Positions 1 to 11,735 of a DNA stretch of 64,000 nucleotides are shown here, one piece after another. Under the pieces are notes generated by a model, which did no database searches, had not been told where the DNA came from, and was given only the letters and a program-made list of their open reading frames with translations. The stretch is from Sequoia sempervirens (lineage: Eukaryota; Streptophyta; Pinopsida; Cupressales; Cupressaceae): the NCBI GenBank assembly GCA_007258455.2, contig VDFB02373365.1, positions 220,256,552-220,320,551 on the forward strand, given 5' to 3'. The position numbers were made by a program, and so were the translations under genes. Numbering within the stretch: the stretch's first letter is position 1; the number at the start of each line of letters is the position of its first letter.

Positions 1-90
1 GAGAGACTTGAGAGAGAGAGGGAGGGAGTGGGAGAGAGATAGAGGGTAGAGGGTAGAGGGTAGAGTATAGAGAGAAAGTGAGAGAAAAGA
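1..90. repeat. GA-rich low-complexity tract
   Basis: Purine-rich run of GAGAGA and GAGGGTA units; the heptamer TAGAGGG recurs about four times near 45-65. It looks like a decayed microsatellite. No gene is seen from here to 750. Confidence 0.8.
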
Positions 91-752
91 AACCTATAAA
101 AACACAACTTTCTCATAACACAAGCATGTTTTGAAGTAGTAGAGATATGATCGTTATTTTAGCAAGACATAATGTGCTCGTGTTATAATGTGAGTGTGTT
201 TTGTATTGCTCTAAAAATGGTAAAAAAAATCAATATACTTGTGATCTCAAGGCCCACATTTTGCATATTCTCTTGGTTCTACGCATGTTCTGATAAAAAA
301 AAGCTTTTTGATGATTTTGTGAAGTGTGCATGCAATTTTTTCACATTCCACCACCTTTTTCATGATATTTTCACCACCTTTGCATGAAATAGCAGAGTTT
401 TCATGTTGAAAGGCATATAATATCAATTCAAGTTTGAATTCCATTCAAGAGTCATATACAATTGGAGTTTGGAGGGGAACAAGCTTTTGAAAAAGTCAAA
501 TTGTTGAGGAGTTTGAAGAAAGAAGAAGCAAAGGAAACATAATTGGGTAGAACTCCATTTGAAACTCTGGTTTTTTAGGTATGTGAAGTCTTTTACACAT
601 TTTCTTTCATTCCATTTTTGCTTTCTTTGATTTTTGTTATTTTGCATATTCCATGTTGATCATTGTTTGTTTGTCATTATAACCTTAGCTTATCAATGCA
701 CATTTTAAATTACACAATTATTTACAATTTCCAATTACATTTTTAAACCACA
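91..752. other. AT-rich spacer, nothing recognised
   Basis: Short open frames on both strands have low-complexity composition and no recognisable domain. I see no promoter, RNA gene or transposon end here. Confidence 0.5.
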
Positions 753-817
753 TCTCTTTGAGGCATTTTGTTAAACAATTGACTTACCTTGTGTATGCTT
801 CCACATTTTGTATACAC
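753..817 (-). pseudogene. PPR-motif fragment (minus strand)
   Basis: The reverse complement reads as about 21 codons containing YTKCGSI, QLFNKMPQR and nothing else before the frame is lost. This is the signature of a plant pentatricopeptide repeat (PLS-type PPR: 'MY.KCG.I..A..LF..MP.R'). PPR proteins bind organellar RNA. This piece is a single isolated motif with no start or flanking repeats, so it is debris of a PPR gene rather than a gene. It belongs with the fragments at 1031-1272 and 1843-2605. Confidence 0.6.
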
Positions 818-1030
818 ATATATATGAAAAAAGTTATAAGTAAAATAATACATCATTTCTCAATCCTTTACTATGGATGTGCATACCACTCTCCAAAGCT
901 TTCATTTTGGTATAGGCATGGGGGATGTTGGAAAATGTATTTGAATTTGGTTTTACACCTACAAATTGCATATGCTTGCTAAAGCCTTTTCAATAAATCT
1001 ATTTTGTGCATATCCTACAATCATTCTAGT

Positions 1031-1126
1031 CCACGAGGTCATATCTCATTGAGGTATTTTGTCAAACAGTTATACCAAGCAGTTGATTGCCTTGTCTATG
1101 CTACCAAATTTTCCATACATGTCTAC
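1031..1126 (-). pseudogene. PPR-motif fragment with two stops (minus strand)
   Basis: Read on the minus strand, the frame gives DMYGKFGSIDKAI, then a stop, then LFDKIPQ, another stop, and DMTSW. This matches the PPR core 'DMY.KCGSI.KA..LFD.MP.RD..SW', with TAA/TGA where sense codons are expected. It shows about 30 codons of one repeat, clearly decayed. A near copy of its first half lies at 1208-1272 in the same orientation. Confidence 0.65.
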
Positions 1127-1168
1127 CAAATCATTTTATCAAACAACATAGACAAGAAAATCAACTTT

Positions 1169-1205
1169 TTGAAGAAATGCCTCAAAGAAATGGGATCTCA
1201 TGGTG
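1169..1205 (+). pseudogene. PPR-motif fragment (plus strand)
   Basis: The plus-strand frame reads FEEMPQRNGISW followed at once by a stop. This is the 'LF.EMP.RN.ISW' half of a PPR motif, in the opposite orientation to the pieces that flank it at 1031-1126 and 1208-1272. The alternation shows inversion after or during amplification. Confidence 0.6.
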
Positions 1206-1207
1206 AT

Positions 1208-1272
1208 GTGTATTTTATCAAACAACTGATTGCATTGTCTATGCTACCAAATTTTCCATACATGTCTCTACA
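1208..1272 (-). pseudogene. PPR-motif fragment, duplicate of 1031-1126 (minus strand)
   Basis: The minus-strand frame reads RDMYGKFGSIDNAISC. The segment is near-identical at DNA level to the interval around 1085-1126 (shared run with GTCTATGCTACCAAATTTTC), so this part of the PPR-derived block was duplicated. Confidence 0.6.
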
Positions 1273-1610
1273 AAATTGGAATATTCTCCTCCCACATTGA
1301 TAGATCTTTGAATCTATTTTGGTTTTCATCTCTATTTCTAAGTTTACTTCATCACTAAACTTACCTCATCACTTATGTTGTGATATATTTTAAATGTTTC
1401 CTTGATTAGTCTACCTACAAGGGATTCTAATCCTTCTCTCCACTATTTCAAGACTCTTTATTCAAGGCTAAGTTAGCAACATGGGGAGAGGTGCAACCTA
1501 TCTTGCAATCATGGCATGCCACAAGACAATGTGGTAGGGTTGACAAGGTAGTGGCAACATGAAAAAATGACTCATAGAAATGGGGACTTACAGTGATGTA
1601 AATCACTGTG

Positions 1611-1808
1611 AGCTCACTAGCTTTCCAATTCGGCAGGGTTGACAAGTTAAGGGGCAGCATGAAAAAATGACTCATAGAAATGGGGACTCATAGTGATGTA
1701 ATGGGGACTCATAGTGATTTACATCACTATGAGTCCCCATTTCTATGAGGCATTTTTTCATGCTGCCCCTACCTTGTCAACCCTACCGAATTGGAAAGCT
1801 AGTGAGCT
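1611..1808. repeat. Long inverted repeat 1 (arms about 90 bp, spacer about 19 bp)
   Basis: Left arm 1611-1700 begins AGCTCACTAGCTTTCCAATT. The right arm 1720-1808 is its reverse complement, with about four differences by eye. The 1701-1718 spacer is an extra copy of the inner arm end. Both arms carry PPR-type words: the right arm's reverse complement reads KMPHRNGDS. Transcription through it would give a long, nearly perfect hairpin RNA. No terminal motif of a known DNA transposon or target duplication is evident. Confidence 0.8.
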
Positions 1809-1842
1809 CACTAGCTTGCCAATGCTCACATGATTTTTTGGA

Positions 1843-1990
1843 TGGAATGCCTTAAAGAAATATGGTAATGTGGCATGCCATGATTTCAAGATAGGCTCAA
1901 AATGGAAGCATGGACAAGGCATGCGAATTGTTTGACAATAATGTTTTCATAGACATGTATGAAAAATGTGGTACCTTTGACAAGCTAGTG
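1843..1990 (+). pseudogene. PPR fragment with two stops
   Basis: In one frame the plus strand gives MP, stop, RNMVMWHAMISR, stop, AQNGSMDKACELFD, then IDMYEKCGTFDKL. This is almost one and a half PPR motifs of the PLS class ('MP.RN.V.WNAMI.GYAQNG..DKA.ELF...NALIDMYAKCG'). The two stops sit where Q/K and Y are expected. Length is about 50 codons against 400-900 for a full PPR protein, and no start codon, transit peptide or C-terminal E/DYW domain is present. Confidence 0.75.
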
Positions 1991-2079
1991 AGCTTAATAG
2001 CTTGCCAATCTAGTAGGGTTGACAAGGTAAGGGCAACATGAAAAAATGCCTCATAGAAATGGGGTCTCACAGTGATGTA

Positions 2080-2246
2080 CTCACTAGCTTACCAATTCAG
2101 TAGGGTTGAAAAGATAGGGGCAACATGAAAAAATGCCTCATAGAAATGGGGTCTCACGGTGATGTACTGTGATACCCCATTTCTATGAGGCATTTTTTCA
2201 CGCTGTCCATACCTTGTCAACCCTACCGAATTGGTAAGCTAGTGAG
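2080..2246. repeat. Long inverted repeat 2 (arms about 80 bp)
   Basis: Left arm 2080-2160 (starting CTCACTAGCTTACCAATTCA) pairs with right arm 2166-2246, leaving a loop of about five bases. The differences are scattered substitutions, more than in inverted repeat 1. It occupies the same place in its unit as inverted repeat 1, so the foldback pre-dates the duplication. Confidence 0.75.
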
Positions 2247-2278
2247 CTCACTAGCTTGCCAATGCTCACATGATTTTT

Positions 2279-2435
2279 TGGATGGAATTCCTTAAAGAAA
2301 TGTGGTAATATGGCATTCCATGATTGCAAGGTAGGATCAAAATGGAAGCATTGACAAGGCATTTGAATTGTTTGACAATAATTTTTTCATAGAAATGTAT
2401 GCAAAATGTGGTAGCATTGACAAGCTAGTGAGCTC
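2279..2435 (+). pseudogene. PPR fragment, duplicate of 1843-1990
   Basis: Reads RNVVIWHSMIAR, stop, DQNGSIDKAFELFD, IEMYAKCGSIDKL. It keeps the canonical MYAKCGSI better than the first copy and shares the same two in-frame stops, so the stops were present before the duplication. Confidence 0.75.
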
Positions 2436-2529
2436 ACTAGCTTGCCAATGTGGTAGGTTTGACAAGGTAGGGGCAGTGTGAAAAAATGCCTCGTAGAAAT
2501 GGGGACTCATGGTGATGTACTCACATGAT

Positions 2530-2605
2530 TTTTTTGATGGAATGCCTTAAAGAAATGTGGTAATGTGGCATGCCATGATTGCAAGATAGGCTCAAAATGT
2601 TGTCA
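2530..2605 (+). pseudogene. PPR fragment, third partial copy
   Basis: Repeats the start of the unit (RNVVMWHAMIAR, stop, AQN) and then diverges into unrelated sequence near 2600. It marks the right edge of the PPR-derived block. Confidence 0.65.
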
Positions 2606-5600
2606 AAAACTTGCAAATGTTGTCATTAGTGTTAACAAAGGAGTTGGTGGCTGGTTTTTCAGTTGCAAATGGTTGTAACATGTTAAATATGCCATGCAAC
2701 ATTGATTACAAATGTTGGAGAAAGTTGGAATGAGATCTTCATTTTTCCATGTTTTATTTGTAATTTTATGTGTAATTTAGTCTGAGAAACATGTGGTATA
2801 GCCTGGTACAATCCAGTATGATCCTCCTGATGATTGAGGAAGTTGGAGTGTCTTAGCTCTCTAATACTTTTTGTCTAATCAAATTTCATTGTATTTTGTG
2901 AAAGCTATTACAATTTTTGTGTGGATAGGTATAAACCCTGCCTAGAGTTTCCAAAGGACAAATAAAATCGATGGACAAAGCTTCCACCAATAAAAACCCA
3001 TGAAAATTGGTGGAAATATCTGTCCTGATGCTGCCCACAGGTTGGAAAAAGGAGGATGCTTGGTTTGCAAGTTTGAAGTTCTTAATGACAATATGCTTGC
3101 TTTTGTGTGTAAACAGTCCTAAAAACCTTAGGTTCTTTGTTGTTGTGATTGATCTATGCACTGTTTGTTGATGGAGAGGTGAAGAATCATAGTGGAATGT
3201 TGTTAGGGGGTCTATACAAGCCGAGGGATTCACATAACAAGTGTTCTTACCTTTGTTGGAGTCATTGCTTTGAATACACCTAGTGGCAACAAGACCTAGG
3301 TTGCATGATTCATTATGTCAAGCACTTGATTGGGGCCATGTATGTCTGGAAACCTTTAGAGTATGTTTCAAACAAGTTTGAGTACATCAAGTTTCCCATA
3401 TTCCATGTTGCCTTCAATGGTTGAGTGTCACTAGGGTGTTGTCCCATGTTTTCATGTACATTAGGAAGCCTTTAGGCATTGGTTGGGATGAGTCATTGTG
3501 TGCAGGGTATAAAGGTAGTAAAGTTGTGTAAGAACAGTCCTTCCACTGCATCAAAATCCATACAAAGCAAGTGCCTGAAAACTATTTTTTTTAATTTATA
3601 ATGTTATCATACACCAAAATATAGAGTGTTATATATCAAAAAAAATCGCAGCCCTTCTAGTTGTAGTCATGGCATCCATTTCACACTAGGAGGCTTCTAA
3701 AAAATTCATCTCCAAAATCACCTATAAAAAAGAAGAAACATGAAAACAAGAAACACTAAAAAGATTACAAACAACACAATTGGTTGCGTGTTCACATTGG
3801 ATTCACCAAACGTAAGCATGAAATTGGAAAAAAAAAATTGGAAGTATAAATAAACTAACAAATCAAAATTCATATTTACAAATCTCACTGCAAACCTCAG
3901 AATAAGCTTGTTATATCGACTTGCTCGTTAGGAATGTGGATGCAACTCAACAATGTAACACTGTGTTGTTTTGATAATGGTTTTTGAAAAATATATTTGC
4001 ATAAATATTTGAGATATAAAAATGATGAGAGGATGAGGGTATTTATATATTTTTCTAAGAATTTAAATGGATGGATGAGGATAAGATTGAAGACTTGAGT
4101 TAACTAGAAAAGTTGTGGACTCAACTAAACTAAAATTGGAAATTTGTCATTTCAAGCTCCAAGGAGGATAATAATGAAATATTTAATTTTATAAAGGGAT
4201 AATGAGAAGAATTTTCTAATTCCAAGATGAAGTTAATTGGTGAGAAGATAATTATGAATTTATTAATTTATTTAATGGATTTATCAATGAGGAATTCACT
4301 AAATTGGTGAATGAGTTAACTGGTGAGGAAGATATGAGAGGATAATTATGGATTTTATTTATTTTTAAAAAAATGGATAAGTAGCTCACATTAATTAAAT
4401 AATAAAATATTTTAATAAATGGATAATGGGTAATAGAAAATAGTAATATTTAATGATGTGATAAATGATCATTAATTATTTAATAAATTGTAAACAAAAT
4501 GAATACATGATTAATGGCAATAAATTGTACATTAATATGATAAAGGATGATTAATTAATAATTAATGAATGATTGCTGTTGTTTAGAAGAATATTTTTTA
4601 GTGTTTACAACTATGACGAATATGGAATAAAGGAATTGTTATTATGAAGCATTTTCAATGTGTTAGGTATTGTCACACACATAGACCAAACCCTCATTAT
4701 ATTTGGCCCTACAAATATGGCAAGAGGAAATACATAACTATGATTATAATATTCTCTCGAATCGTTACAAACAACCATAAAAAATTACCTTTATAAAAGA
4801 TGTATAATATAAAACCCTTTCTAATCTATTACAAAGCATATCCCTTCATTTATAGTTTAGACATTCAAATTTTGATGCTCTAGAATACATTCGAGACATA
4901 ACAGACCAAGAAATTGGCTTGACAAATCTATGTGTATGAACAATAAATTGGTATGTAGATCTAAAATTTTGATACCTACATCACATAAGAGATACTTAGG
5001 ATAATCAAATAGTGATGACATGAAGAAATCCCATCATCCCCTACTCATAGTTGTCCATGCATTGTGATTTAGACCTCAAATTACATTAAAACTACCTACA
5101 AAAACTTTGAAATATAAATGAGAGGCATGGAAGAACATGCTACAAATCAAAAATATATTATAATCATTCATTGTTCCCCTAGATATGATGTATTAGTTCA
5201 TGATCAAGCTAAGAAATCTACTAATGATGTTGAGGGATGGTGTGAACACTATCAGGCCTAAAAAAGCCCAACCATCACATTAAATGTATTATGAGCTACC
5301 ATTATCTTTTATTTCCTCTGAATGTGTGACCTTTAGAATAAATAATAACTTATGAGTGCAATCCAATTTGATTTGGAAACTATAGAGCTCCCTCAGATCA
5401 CTTTTGGTAGTTTTAGGACATTTTTTTTGACAAGTATACTTAGGTAAATTTTGGAGGGCAGAGAATAGAATGTCAAGGAAGACATGGAGTGGGTACTTGA
5501 GTAGAAGGAAGCCCACAAATTTTAATTTGATAAAGCACTCTAGGAGAAAAATTTGAGTGGGGAGTCAAATATCAAAGGATGTCCATATGAAGTACTCAAG

Positions 5601-7733
5601 GGATGGTCTAAAACTCTAGTTTGAAATATAAGAAAGTATTTAAATGTAAAGAATTGGGAGGTTGACATGAGGGCAAAGTTATGTCAGGAAGGTGAAGTTT
5701 GATAGGCCAATAAGAATATAGAGAAGATGTGGTGATGGGTGGAGTGGCATATTAGGATGGACAAGTATGAAATGTTGATAGAAACAAAGGAAATTTGGAC
5801 TTAGGAAAAAAAACATGCTCACATGAGGAATTCTTAAACTCTAATAACTACCCAAACTTAGATAATTTACTATAAAATGACCAATGCAATTTTTTTCAGA
5901 TTTTTTTAATTGTCGATACATGGGGGTGACATAGGGCAACACTTAGGAACTTTTAGTAACCAAGGAACAACTCAAATATTTATTAAATAAATTATTAATG
6001 GCGGGCCAAAAAGGATCAAGACACACAAAAGGGAAGGAACTCAAACAAAATTTGGCATTGCAAGATTGTATCCCAATACGTTCCATCTATTTAGGAAAGT
6101 GTATTAATTGATAAGCTTGTGAATTGTACAAGAAATATGTAGTTCCAAGATTATTATGGGCTTATTAAATAAAATAAAATCAATTGTGATACTAGTAATT
6201 GTGTAGAATAGTAGGTGGTGATGCAAAGGAAGTGTTTAAAGATTATGGATAAATTATTATCTTACCTTGAATCACCAATGTTTCAATAGCTATATCATGT
6301 TAAATGCATTATAGATCCTTTTTGTAGTACCTCTGAATTCATGTTGTCATTGAATTTATTTGGGAGTATAGTAATTACATATACAATCAATAAGAGAGAA
6401 GGATTGTTTTGTTCCATTGCATGGTTGTTATGGCCAATTTTTTCAAAGAACATTACTTGAAGATGTGGAGATGTAAGGAAATCTTTGTTGTTAATTATTT
6501 TGATTGTATTTTTAGTCAACAAGGGTTCAATTTTTTATGAAAAAGGTGTTTTTCCAAGAAATTGTACATAGGCTACAGAGCAACATTGATTCTAAAAGAA
6601 ATTACTTGTTATCTCCTATTTTTCATAACATCAAAATTAAGTATGTAGATGTATACATTTTTAAGTCTTCAATACAAATTTCTAAGAATTTAAATATAAT
6701 AACTACTAAAACATGCAATTGGTTAAATTAAAGTACATTCATAAATACTTGACTTCAATCTTTGTGGACCAATGTATGTTTTTCCTAAATGCAACATCAA
6801 CAAAAGCAAGATTAACAAGAGCTTTTTCCATATGAGAAGCCCAACATCACAAGAATTAAATGGAAAATTACTCAATTATTATTTTATTTGTCCTATCAAT
6901 AAACATATTAGTCAAAGAAAATATTTAGCTTTACAACCTTTGTGAACTACAAGCAAGGTTTCATTTTCCATCTAATTGGAGATTATGAAATATTCAAAAT
7001 GTATTATTATATTTTGAGTAAATATGTCATGTTGTCATTCACTTAAGGAGGTCAAATTTCCAAATGTATAAGGTGTAGGTTCATTTTAGGGATTGGAGTG
7101 TATTCCAAATATCTTGGAGTGCATTCCATAGAGCTTCAAATTGATTCTATAATTAATTATTTCAAATTTTGTATCATGAATTATTTAAGATACAAGAAGA
7201 ATGGTTTGAAAAAGAGTGTAATGGGAATACTACCATTAATTTACAAAATATATAACTATAATATGCCATCTCTATCATCTCATAGACAACCATCCATAAT
7301 ACCAACTACTTAAATTCAATTTCAGGGAATAGTAAATAAAATGGTGGAAATGATGTATGTTGATAGATGAAAATCAACATGGGTGCTTTCACAATCAAGG
7401 AACTAGTTTACTAGGCTTCTACATTCTCTATGAGCCTAGTTGGATGTTTTGTGTTACAACTATGGTATAAATTGAGTAGTGATCATGACTCACAATAGTT
7501 GGTATTTGATTACATAAAAATACATTGGGAAACAACATCTTTATGATTCCTCTTATCTACAATATAATATTAGAAAGCTATTTCAACCAATTTAAAATAT
7601 AATTAGGAATAGGGTGAAGAAATATTTTAGAAATATAAGGTGACAAATTTGAGAGTTGTCTAAATAAATTTAGAGATATAATTTACTTGGCATTAAATTT
7701 TCTCTATTAATTATATAATGTGAAAAATAAGAT
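2606..7733. other. AT-rich spacer without recognisable genes
   Basis: Open frames are short and of non-coding composition. 3960-4600 is very rich in TTTAATTAAT-like words, a feature shared with 27700-28040 and the LTR at 36380-36540, so part of it may be old LTR sequence; I cannot define ends. No RNA gene seen. Confidence 0.5.
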
Positions 7734-8101
7734 TAAATTTTAGTATATATAAGTGAACTAGAATGTTGAGAGGATGTGATGGAGTGGCAACTACATATGT
7801 GTGAGTTAATTTTAATATTGTTATATAAAATAAATATACATAGGAAGTGAAACAAATGATGTACATGCTAACAATATATATGCACACATAGTTTGAATTC
7901 AACAATTTCAAATGCCAATAAATAGGAGTAAAGTTTAGTGTACATAAGTGAACTAGAATGTTGAAAGGGGGTGGTAGAGAGTGGCTACATATGTGTGAGT
8001 GACTTTCAATATTGCTACATGTAATGAATATGAATAGGAAGTAACAAAAATGATCTAAGTTGACAATATACATACAAACATAATTTGAATTGAACAAATT
8101 T
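7734..8101. repeat. Two-copy tandem duplication, period 195 bp
   Basis: Copy 1 starts at 7734 and copy 2 at 7929. Both contain AAGTGAACTAGAATGTTGA and ACTACATATGTGTGAGT-like words, with obvious substitutions and small indels. The 128-codon minus-strand ORF spanning both copies is simply this duplication read through; it has no domain. Confidence 0.8.
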
Positions 8102-9320
8102 GCGATCTATCTATCCCTTTTTTCTCTCCAATATATTTTTATCGATTTAATATAACTTTCTTGTGGATAACAAATATTTATAATAAAAAACCACACTAAC
8201 AAATCCTATTAACAATAATTTGATACGTTAATATTTGTGTAAGTGATGGAGATTTATCATAAATTCAATTTAATTGTTGGAACTTTTTATGAGGATGTAT
8301 AGAGGAATATGCAAGAATTTTAGTGATCTCAATTAGCTTTTATACTAATTCAGGTTTAAATGTATAGGATGTTATAGAAGAGATACCAAAGCATTTCAAT
8401 ATTAACTCTTAAGTGCTTACTAAGGTTGTAACTTTATACACAACCATTTATATGGTGGATTATACATCTAAAAAAGTTAATTAAAATATAATAATTATAA
8501 AAAATTATAGTAAATAATATAAGATGTAAATTTTTCAAAATTAAAGAAGGAACTTAAACAAAAATTTATAAACTTTTCAATCAATAAAATTTATTTAATT
8601 GTTTATAACTTATTAAAATTTATTGTTTAATATCTATTTTAAATTTATAAAATAAGAAAAGCATATTATTAAAGATTTATTTTATAAATATATATTTTTA
8701 TTCTGTAAGATTCTACTTTAATTTTTAATATTAGTTTCTTATACTTAAAATATGTTTCTATTTAAAGATTCATATGAGGATGTTTCTAGACATTAGGAAA
8801 CTTCATATAAAATTGAGATTTTTTATAGAGGTTACTAAGATATATCATAACTTATATTAGATTTCTTAAAACATTGGTATGTGGTTGACAAAAACTAAAA
8901 GATGCAAACAAATACATTATAGATTTATAATTCTCTATTTTTTACATTTAAATTTACAAGTTTTTTAAGTAGAAAAGGAAGGGATATTACAAAGAAACAA
9001 TAATAAGGCTTAAGATGCATGCATACATTGAAGTTTTATCAATTGATTGAACATATAATCATTTTTGGGGACCATCGTACCATGCTTTTAGAATAATTGC
9101 ATTCCCCTCCTAATCTTTGTTTACAAGTAATTATGGTTTAAAATATTTTATTATAATCATAATGGTGATTTTCATATATCAATATAATTAATATTTGCTT
9201 TTTGTGACATCTATTTCAATACAATTTAAAATGTTAGCTTTTTAAAATTTTAAGCATTTTAGTATTTTATATTCTTTGCAATTACATATCATTGTATGAT
9301 TATTATTCTTTAAATTCAAA
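8102..9320. other. Very AT-rich spacer, nothing recognised
   Basis: Dominated by A/T homopolymers and TATA-like words. No coding signal, RNA gene or repeat with definable ends. Confidence 0.5.
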
Positions 9321-9327
9321 TGTGAGA

Positions 9328-9417
9328 GGGAGGGTTAAGGGACAGGGGGTTGGGGGGAAGTGCGGCAGGGGGAATGGTGAGTGAGAGGGGGTAGGGGAGG
9401 TAGAGGAGGTAGGGGGG
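9328..9417 (+). repeat. G-run block with quadruplex-forming pattern
   Basis: Successive runs GGG, GGG, GGG, GGGGG, GGGGGG are separated by one to six bases in 9328-9357, followed by more runs to 9417. This satisfies the usual G3+N1-7 pattern several times on the plus strand. It stands out sharply from the AT-rich surroundings. Confidence 0.75.
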
Positions 9418-10860
9418 AAACCTAAGTCTTATCTCTTATTATTGCACCTCTAGAGTTTTGAATCTTGGTAGATGGCGAAATCAAGGAACATACCACCATC
9501 CCCATTAATGGTTACCATGGGACTATTATTAATATGGCAGACAAGAATAAAGATGAGGACTTGGATGTCATTCAATTTTTTGTTAATTCCAAATACCCAT
9601 ATACTAATTGCCAACTCTTTTTTTTTTAAATGATGTCCAAGTGTCATCTCACATTCTAATAATAGTCTTATCCCTTGATAACCATTAATGAGGATGATAA
9701 TATATTCTTTGATTAAACCATCCTCAGAACTCGAACGGTGCAATAAATAAGAGATGGGGTCCACGCTCAAACAACTTTGATGGAATGGATATCTCTCGAA
9801 CTAGTACTCCCAATACAAACAAATTGCAAAAAAAAAATCAATAAAAAATTTAATTCATCCACCTCAGTTTTTCTTCTGGTTTAGAATTAAAAGCCATTTC
9901 CGTGCTTCAAGTGGTAAAATACTTTCAATTTTTCAATTGGTCGCCTTCTTTAATCTGTACTGTAATTCATCTATTGTATAATGACAAAACTAATGTGTTA
10001 CAGTCAAAAGTTGCCATTCAATTTAAAGACAGTCTTTCGTCATGATTGAGAATGCTTAGTATTATTGCCGCTGTACAGTGGTCGCTAAAGACGCGTGAAA
10101 ACCTCATCATATCTGAGCCCTTGTCGTTTTAGGACATAAAATCTAGTGCAAATACATAAAAAAGGAGCAGGAGGGGAGCCTTCTCAAGATTCGAACATGG
10201 GTGGCTCTGTCAAAAGACGCACAGGACTGACCAGTCACAGTCCTGAACGGGAAAGATTGTTCTTTTAACCTTTTTGGGTGATGGGGACAGTTTGTAATGT
10301 TTCGTGCAGGTACTGTCCGGTCATCCATTATTGTTGTGTCGTCCCGTAGCAGGCACCCACATGAGCAATATGGCGTTGCGTCAGATCCAAAATAATTAAA
10401 AAAATATCAGTTGGCGTATGGAAGTCCATACCCATTTCTTATTGATTGACGGTACAGTTCAGGGATTAGGTTTCAGGTTCGAATCACATGGGAGGAGGTT
10501 CTTCATTTATAGTTTTAATTAGGTATTGAAGTTTGGAAGAGAGGTAGGGTAGGTATGTTTGCATTCAAGTGTAATTAGTCTGATAGGTTTTTCTTCAAGT
10601 TTAAAATTGATGGGTAAATCTGTCTCGCTTCTGAAAACAAGATTTACCCACTGTTAAATCACTATTGAGTTGTGGGAAAACAAGTTTCAGCTGCTGATAA
10701 ATCAGGTGTCATTTAATAGTAAACTCCTCCAAAATATCATGTGAAATCCTCAAAAAACCAAAATCAAATAATACCCAATTTCTATAAAAGAAAAATCTAG
10801 ATTTATCTTAGTGGATAAAATCTTTAGACATAATCCTTGAACCTTTTCTAGGTGCAAGTG
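9418..10860. other. Spacer; two B-box-like motifs only
   Basis: No coding gene recognised. GGTTCGAATC at about 10473-10482 (plus) and GTTCGAATC at about 10189-10197 (minus) resemble the RNA polymerase III B box of tRNA-derived SINEs. I could not find a convincing A box or SINE ends for either, so no SINE is called. Confidence 0.4.
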
Positions 10861-10879
10861 CTAGATAGGTATTATAAAA

Positions 10880-11735
10880 GTGGGATGACAATGTTGGTTT
10901 TATTGCTTCTTCTTGGTTGCATTGTGTTCAACCAAAACACAAGGGTGATTTAAGAATCATTGAGCCCAAAACTCAAGGGTTGTGCCTTGCTGCGAAGTGG
11001 ATTATTAGAGCAGCTAAAATGGTTGAACCATGGAAAATCCTTGTTTGTAACCGAATTTTTCAATTTACAACAAATAAAAATAGTAGTCAGTCAATTGGAT
11101 TGATAAAATTATTATGTCTCCCTTCTTCAAAATCAAGAACTCCTTTCCTTTGAGTCCATTTAGAAAGCTTGGCAACAGGTGTGCCAATTTTTATTATGGA
11201 ATGATTCCTCTCTGCAACATGGTTTAGCTTTGTTTCATCATCTATCTAGTTGAATAAACTTGTTAATTACCATAATCAACCATCCTAGACATATTTGTTA
11301 TTTGTATAAGAAAGGTGTTCAACAATTTAAAGACATTTGGGATTTTATTACTTTTGAATGGGTTTCATGACTGAAAATCAAATAGCAATATGGGTTAAAA
11401 ATCAAGTACAAAGAATTTATGATATTTGTGCAATCATTAATCCCTCGTGAGTTATCTATGAAAATTTGTACTCCCAAGGAATGCAATTTTTTTACAGATT
11501 GGAAATGGCTATCTTTTTCTCATTTCAATTATCTCCCAGTGACTTAGAAAATATATTTACATTCCCTATCTCATTGGAAGATCACTCCTCACCTCAATCA
11601 TAAATGAAAATACAAATTTAGTGCCAAAAAGCGGACCAAAATGAGTGCACAAATATGGAAATTCAAAACTGATGCAAAGACACAATTGTTGGCCTAAAAA
11701 GTTTTACATCATAAACTGTCAGTTGGAAATAGAAT
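10880..11735 (+). pseudogene. LINE-type reverse transcriptase 3' region, left half
   Basis: The frame reads WLHCVQPKHKGDLRI, then LAAKWIIRA. This matches the conserved stretch 'W..VC.PK..GGLGI...N.ALLAKW.WR' downstream of the RT core in plant non-LTR retrotransposons. Stops and shifts follow. Near 11640-11735 the frame WKFKTDAKTQLLA ... VLHHKLSVGNR corresponds to the start of the zinc-binding domain that follows RT (zf-RVT). The RT core is not seen upstream, so this was already 5'-truncated or decayed. The frame stops at element A and resumes at 26739. Confidence 0.7.
11731..11735. repeat. Target-site duplication of element A, left copy
   Basis: AGAAT immediately precedes the TG of the 5' LTR. 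The matching copy after the 3' LTR (26739-26743) is AGACT: four of five bases agree, with one substitution after insertion. Confidence 0.65.

Larger units (their letters stand above)
1590..2480. repeat. Tandem duplication of a PPR-derived foldback unit (about 440 bp period)
   Basis: Two consecutive units share, in order, a foldback (1611-1808 and 2080-2246), the bridging sequence with AGCTCACTAGCTTGCCAATG, and a PPR-coding stretch starting at 1841 and 2281, an offset of 440 bp. A third, partial unit without the foldback begins near 2520. Upstream, 1461-1600 carries further single-stranded copies of the same words. Confidence 0.75.

Noticed and set aside
7711..8097. 128-codon minus-strand ORF with internal repetition
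   Set aside because: Produced by the 195-bp tandem duplication in AT-rich DNA; hydrophobic composition reflects T-richness.
10143..10328. 61-codon minus-strand ORF
   Set aside because: No domain; lies across the SINE-like B-box region.
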